This document shows positions 15,425 to 18,976 of a DNA stretch of 18,976 nucleotides, piece after piece. Origin of the DNA: Alphaproteobacteria bacterium (lineage in GTDB: Bacteria > Pseudomonadota > Alphaproteobacteria > Sphingomonadales > Sphingomonadaceae); the NCBI GenBank assembly GCA_028869975.1, contig JAGWQR010000290.1, positions 1-18,976 on the forward strand, read 5' to 3'. Each line of letters starts with the position of its first letter. Position 1 is the first letter of the stretch. The notes beneath the pieces are model-generated. The model had not been told where the DNA came from. It was given only the letters and a program-made list of their open reading frames with translations, and did not search any database. Made by a program: the position numbers and the translations under genes.

Positions 15425-16797
15425 GGGTTGAGACCGTGCTGCTTCATCAGATCATAGAGCGTCGGACGGCTGATGCCGAGCAGCTTGGCGGTGCTGGAGA
15501 TATTGCCCTGCGCGCGTGCCAATGCGCGGCGGATAGCCTTATGGTCGGCACTGTCGCGCGCCGCTTTCAGGTTGATGATGTCATCGGCATCGTCATTGAT
15601 GTTCAAGTCAAGATCACCCGCCGTCACCAGCTTGTCCTCGGCCATGATGACCGCCCGCTTGACCCGGTTTTCAAGCTCGCGCACATTGCCCGGCCAACCC
15701 CATTGATCGAGTGCTTGCAGCGCATCCGTGCCCAGGCCCTTCACCTGCGGGTTCATCTTGGCGGCGTAACGATTAACGAAATGCTTGGCGAGCAGCACCG
15801 CATCACCCGGCCGCTCGGCAAGCGTCGGGATGCGAACGACAATCTCTGCCAACCGGTAATAAAGGTCCTCGCGGAAGCGTCCGTCCGCCACCATCGCATC
15901 GACATCCTGGTGCGTGGCGCAGACCACGCGGGTATCGACCGGAATGGGTTTGCGCCCACCGATCCGCTCGATCACCCGCTCCTGCAAGAAGCGCAGCAGC
16001 TTGACCTGAAGTGGCAGCGGAATGTCGCCCACTTCATCAAGGAAGAGCGTGCCGCCTTCAGCCAGCTCGATCTTGCCCTCGGTGGTTTTGACCGCGCCGG
16101 TAAACGCGCCCTTTTCATGCCCGAACAGCTCCGATTCGAGCAGGTTTTCGGGGATGGCGGCGCAGTTGATCGCAACGTACGCGCCTTTGCTGCGCGCGCT
16201 CGCATTGTGCAGCCCGCGCGCAAGCAATTCCTTACCCGTCCCCGACGCACCTAGCAGCATGACCGACACATCCGCATTCGCCACGCGCTCGATGGTGCGT
16301 GCGACCTTGAGCATTTCGGGTGCAGCAGTAATCATGCCACCGAGTACGCGCGCATCTTCGGGCACGGCCGAGGCAAGACGACGATTATCCGCTTCGATCG
16401 CATGAAGATGGAAGGCGCGCTTCACGATCATGCCCAGCTCGTCAATATCGACCGGCTTCTGGTAGAAATCATACGCCCCTTCGGCGATGGCGCGAAGCGC
16501 ACTCTCGCGCGCGCCATGCCCTGACGCAACCACCACTTTGGCATCGGGCTTGAGCTTGAGGATTTCGCCAAGTGCGGCAAACCCCTCGCTCACCCCGTCG
16601 GGGTCGGGCGGCAGGCCGAGATCGAGCGTCACCACATCGGGCTCTTCGGCGCGCACCAGATCAAGCGCGCTCTGCCGATCCCCCGCCACCAGTACGTTGA
16701 AATCAGGGTAAGCCCAGCGCAACTGGCGTTGCAGCCCCTCGTCATCTTCAACGATGAGCAATTTGGGCGCGGGCTTGGGGGAAGGTTCGGCAATCAT
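15421..16797 (-). CDS. prsR: PEP-CTERM-box sigma-54 response regulator
   Basis: This 458-aa regulator has a receiver domain (about 12-125) with acidic pair E17-D18-D19, phospho-acceptor D59 and K114. An AAA+ sigma-54 interaction domain follows, with Walker A GASGTGKE (183-190), the GAFTGA loop (230-235) that contacts sigma-54, Walker B TLFLDEVGD (250-258) and the WPGNVRELEN motif (368-377). A Fis-type helix-turn-helix lies at about 430-454 (NISSTAKLLGISRPTLYDLM). It should activate sigma-54 promoters when phosphorylated by the adjacent PrsK; in other species PrsR controls exopolysaccharide and PEP-CTERM protein genes. ATG 16797 overlaps the prsK stop (ATGA) and GTGA overlaps prsT, so the three are translationally coupled. 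An unusual detail is the insertion of PDPDGVSEG after the receiver loop, which is normal for this subfamily. Confidence 0.93.
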   Translation of the reverse strand: MIAEPSPKPAPKLLIVEDDEGLQRQLRWAYPDFNVLVAGDRQSALDLVRAEEPDVVTLDLGLPPDPDGVSEGFAALGEILKLKPDAKVVVASGHGARESALRAIAEGAYDFYQKPVDIDELGMIVKRAFHLHAIEADNRRLASAVPEDARVLGGMITAAPEMLKVARTIERVANADVSVMLLGASGTGKELLARGLHNASARSKGAYVAINCAAIPENLLESELFGHEKGAFTGAVKTTEGKIELAEGGTLFLDEVGDIPLPLQVKLLRFLQERVIERIGGRKPIPVDTRVVCATHQDVDAMVADGRFREDLYYRLAEIVVRIPTLAERPGDAVLLAKHFVNRYAAKMNPQVKGLGTDALQALDQWGWPGNVRELENRVKRAVIMAEDKLVTAGDLDLNINDDADDIINLKAARDSADHKAIRRALARAQGNISSTAKLLGISRPTLYDLMKQHGLNP

Positions 16798-18875
16798 GCG
16801 GCGTGTTCCTGCTGGATGAGCTGTGAGGTTGCGGGTTGAAGGGTCAGCGAGAAGGTGGTGCCGCTGCCGGGCGTGCTCTTCACGCGCAGGGCGCCGCCCA
16901 TCTCGGTAATCAGGGTGCGGGCTTCGTGCGCGCCCACGCCAAAGCCATTGGATTTGGTGGAGGCAAAGGGCTTGAACAGCTGGTCGCGGATAAAAGAGGG
17001 GGTCATTCCCGCTCCGGTATCGATGACATCAACGTGCACGCCCTGCGAATCCTGACGCAGCATGAGCGTAACCGGATCACTCGGGCGGCTCGCTTCAATC
17101 GCATTTTGCACGAGATGGCTGAGTGCCTGTTCCAGACGCGCCGCATCAACCTGCGCGAGCAGATCCGGATCACCCATCACCACCACCGGATGCTGTGCGC
17201 GCTTGGCCACCGCAATGGCATTCATTAGTGGCGCAAGCCTGGTCGGCAACGGTTCCTGGGCCTTGCCCTTGTTGTGCTGTGATAGCCGGGCGAGGAGTGC
17301 GTTCATCCGCTCGGTCGAGGCGGCGAGCGTCGCCAGCATATCCTGCTGGAATTCGGGATTGCCGATATGCCGCTCGGCGTTGCGCGAGACCAGGCTCAAC
17401 TGGCTGACCAGATTCTTGATGTCGTGCATGATGAAAGCAAAGCGGCGGTTGAATTCATCAAAGCGCTGCGCATCAGAGAGCGCCTCCTGCCCCTGCGCTT
17501 CGGCAAGATAAGACGCGACCTGCCGTCCGGCGAGGCGGAGCAGATCAAAATCCTCCCAGTCGAGTTCGCGGTCGAGCATGGGCCGATCGAGCACGACCAG
17601 CCCGGCAAGCTGGCTGAAATGCAACAGCGGCACCACCACCCAGGCACGGTTGTTGGCGAGCAACCATTCGGGGATGGCGGCGGCCTCTTCATCCGTAGCA
17701 GTGCCCGCGCGGATGGCATCGAGCGCGCAAATCCTGCCCGTATTCTGGAAATAGAGGAGCGTCTGCGGCCCGGCGGCGCTGGTCGGGGCATCGGGGCTTG
17801 GCCAGTTCCACTGCGCCCGCACGATCAGTCCATTGCTGGCGTCGGGGGTGAGCAGCAGTCCGGCCCCCGATTCGGTGATGTCGGCAATCGCCTTGATTGC
17901 GCGAATATCAAGGCTGGTGGCGGCGGCGTCGGTGCGGCTCAGCGTGTTGGTGAAGCGCAGCCACTCGGCGCGATAATCATAACGGTGCTGGAAGAAATGC
18001 TTGGCGAGCATCACCCGCGACCAGGCGCGCAGCCGCGCATTGGGGAGCAGGATCAACGCCGCCAGCGCAGTCAGGAACGCGAAACTGACCTGAAAACCGC
18101 GTGCCGCCCCTTCGCTGAACATGCGCAGCAGCGATGATCCGCCCACCATCAGCACCAGATACGCCCCGATCGCGACAAGGCTCAGCGACTGAAAGGTGGC
18201 GCTGCGCGACAGTTTGACCGGGGCGGACGCCGCACGCATCGTCCCCAGCAGGAAGAGCAGGGGGAGCGGCGCGAGGATGAAACCCCGCAGCGCCGTCATT
18301 TCATATACCTGCGTACGCGCCAGATAGGCGATCGTATTGGCGTTGAGATCATAGGCCCAGAGCAGCGCCAGCGCGGCGAGGGGCAGCCGCAATGCATTGC
18401 GCGACTGGCTTGTGGCGGCCGTATAAAGATTGTGCACCAGCACCAGCCCGCCAATATCGGCAACCATCCGCAGCATCAGCCCTGCATAATAATCCGCATC
18501 CATCAGCCGGGGCGAGCCGAGGAACTGCCAGGGCAGCAGATCGACCATGATCCGCAACACCAGCACCCCAAAGCTCACCCAGTAGAGCGGGCGGATGGCA
18601 TGATAGCTGGCGAGCGGGCGGTTATGCCCGCGCCACAGCAGCATCAGATACGTGAGCCACGCCAGATCACGCACGCTCTCGGCCAGCCGTGCCGCCAACG
18701 CGTCATTGCCGAGAATCGCCACCTCCAACGCCCAGATCACTGTCCAGGCAGCGGCGATGACGAGCGATAATCCGGTATGGCTGATGAACCATTGCCGCGT
18801 CTGCCACAGCACCAGCACACCAAAGCTGATTGAGGCGAGCACATGCCCCCACAGGCTGATCGTCTCCCACAGCAT
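16794..18875 (-). CDS. prsK: PEP-CTERM system sensor histidine kinase
   Basis: This 693-aa inner-membrane kinase begins with about 8-9 hydrophobic segments (residues 8-280), followed by a GAF-like cytosolic domain (about 300-460). The dimerisation box carries H484 in FAFIMHDIKNLVSQ, and the HATPase domain has the N-box NAIEA (591-595), the G1 box DTGAGM (619-624) and the G2-like FGVGAHEARTL (645-655). This order (multi-TM, GAF, HisKA-less H-D-I-K-N box, HATPase) is the PrsK architecture. It probably phosphorylates the PrsR encoded next. The first ATG at 18875 overlaps the upstream stop by one base (TGATG), and the gene ends in the ATGA overlap with prsR. The signal sensed is unknown. Confidence 0.93.
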   Translation of the reverse strand: MLWETISLWGHVLASISFGVLVLWQTRQWFISHTGLSLVIAAAWTVIWALEVAILGNDALAARLAESVRDLAWLTYLMLLWRGHNRPLASYHAIRPLYWVSFGVLVLRIMVDLLPWQFLGSPRLMDADYYAGLMLRMVADIGGLVLVHNLYTAATSQSRNALRLPLAALALLWAYDLNANTIAYLARTQVYEMTALRGFILAPLPLLFLLGTMRAASAPVKLSRSATFQSLSLVAIGAYLVLMVGGSSLLRMFSEGAARGFQVSFAFLTALAALILLPNARLRAWSRVMLAKHFFQHRYDYRAEWLRFTNTLSRTDAAATSLDIRAIKAIADITESGAGLLLTPDASNGLIVRAQWNWPSPDAPTSAAGPQTLLYFQNTGRICALDAIRAGTATDEEAAAIPEWLLANNRAWVVVPLLHFSQLAGLVVLDRPMLDRELDWEDFDLLRLAGRQVASYLAEAQGQEALSDAQRFDEFNRRFAFIMHDIKNLVSQLSLVSRNAERHIGNPEFQQDMLATLAASTERMNALLARLSQHNKGKAQEPLPTRLAPLMNAIAVAKRAQHPVVVMGDPDLLAQVDAARLEQALSHLVQNAIEASRPSDPVTLMLRQDSQGVHVDVIDTGAGMTPSFIRDQLFKPFASTKSNGFGVGAHEARTLITEMGGALRVKSTPGSGTTFSLTLQPATSQLIQQEHAA

Positions 18876-18976
18876 CAGCGCGCCCCATCCGCCCAGATAA
18901 TCACCCGCAACGTTTGCAGGATGATGACAAAATCGAGGAAGGGCGTATAATTCTTGGCGTAATAGAGATCATATTC
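18875..18976 (-). CDS. 3' end of a PEP-CTERM-type polyprenyl glycosylphosphotransferase (partial)
   Basis: The last 33 residues read EYDLYYAKNYTPFLDFVIIL and then QTLRVIIWADGAR, ending at TGA 18877-18875. The YDLYY-x-KN ... FLD ... LQT ... GAR pattern is the conserved C-terminus of undecaprenyl-phosphate sugar transferases of the exopolysaccharide initiation type found in XrtA/PEP-CTERM loci. Its stop overlaps the prsK start by one base. The rest lies outside the window. Based on only 33 residues plus context, the family call is good but the sugar is unknown. Confidence 0.8.
   Translation of the reverse strand, partial: EYDLYYAKNYTPFLDFVIILQTLRVIIWADGAR

Noticed and set aside
1..18976. CRISPR arrays, tRNA or rRNA genes, riboswitches, complete IS elements
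   Set aside because: No regularly spaced repeats, no RNA gene signature and no transposase frame were seen on either strand.

Overview
The window reads as a high-GC alphaproteobacterial chromosome segment, most likely from a sphingomonad (Sphingomonadales). The reasons are the rsmB - heparinase-like - purH gene order, a DUF1674 gene beside rsmB, and a PEP-CTERM/XrtA exopolysaccharide regulatory cluster (prsK-prsR-prsT). Assignments rest on motifs and family knowledge; no database search was run.

Region 1 (1 to about 2590, minus strand) looks like accessory DNA of plasmid or integrative-element type. It holds a large ParB-like protein of 713 aa, a C-terminal fragment of an upstream gene (possibly DUF932), and at the left edge the start of a further downstream gene. 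Hairpins lie in the two intergenic spaces.

Region 2 (about 2590 to 3914, plus strand) is glmS without roughly its first 168 codons. The glutaminase catalytic part is gone, while the two sugar-isomerase (SIS) domains and the C-terminus are intact. The accessory gene and glmS are both cut at the same point, next to a CCCCGCGGGG palindrome. That is the most unusual feature of the window. It could be a real rearrangement or a misjoined assembly.

Region 3 (3915 to 6943) has an 11-bp inverted repeat in the gap after glmS. It is followed by an MFS transporter with a ~100-residue insert, then an alanine racemase that overlaps it by 4 nt and starts with TTG. A 55-aa DUF1674/SDHAF4-like gene lies on the other strand.

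Region 4 (7006 to 12676, plus strand) is a housekeeping run: rsmB (16S rRNA m5C methylase), a heparinase II/III-like protein, purH (last two steps of IMP synthesis) and a CPBP/CAAX-type membrane protease. The gaps are 65, 20 and 27 bp. The protease gene meets the next gene tail to tail, with stop codons overlapping by 3 nt.

Region 5 (12673 to 18976, minus strand, read right to left) holds the end of a PEP-CTERM-type sugar transferase, the sensor kinase prsK, the sigma-54 activator prsR, the TPR protein prsT and a DUF815-type ATPase. The first four genes overlap by 1 or 4 nt, and the ATPase follows after 28 bp. The layout indicates one transcription unit that senses a signal, activates sigma-54 promoters elsewhere and contributes to exopolysaccharide or PEP-CTERM protein export. 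No PEP-CTERM substrate or exosortase gene is inside the window.
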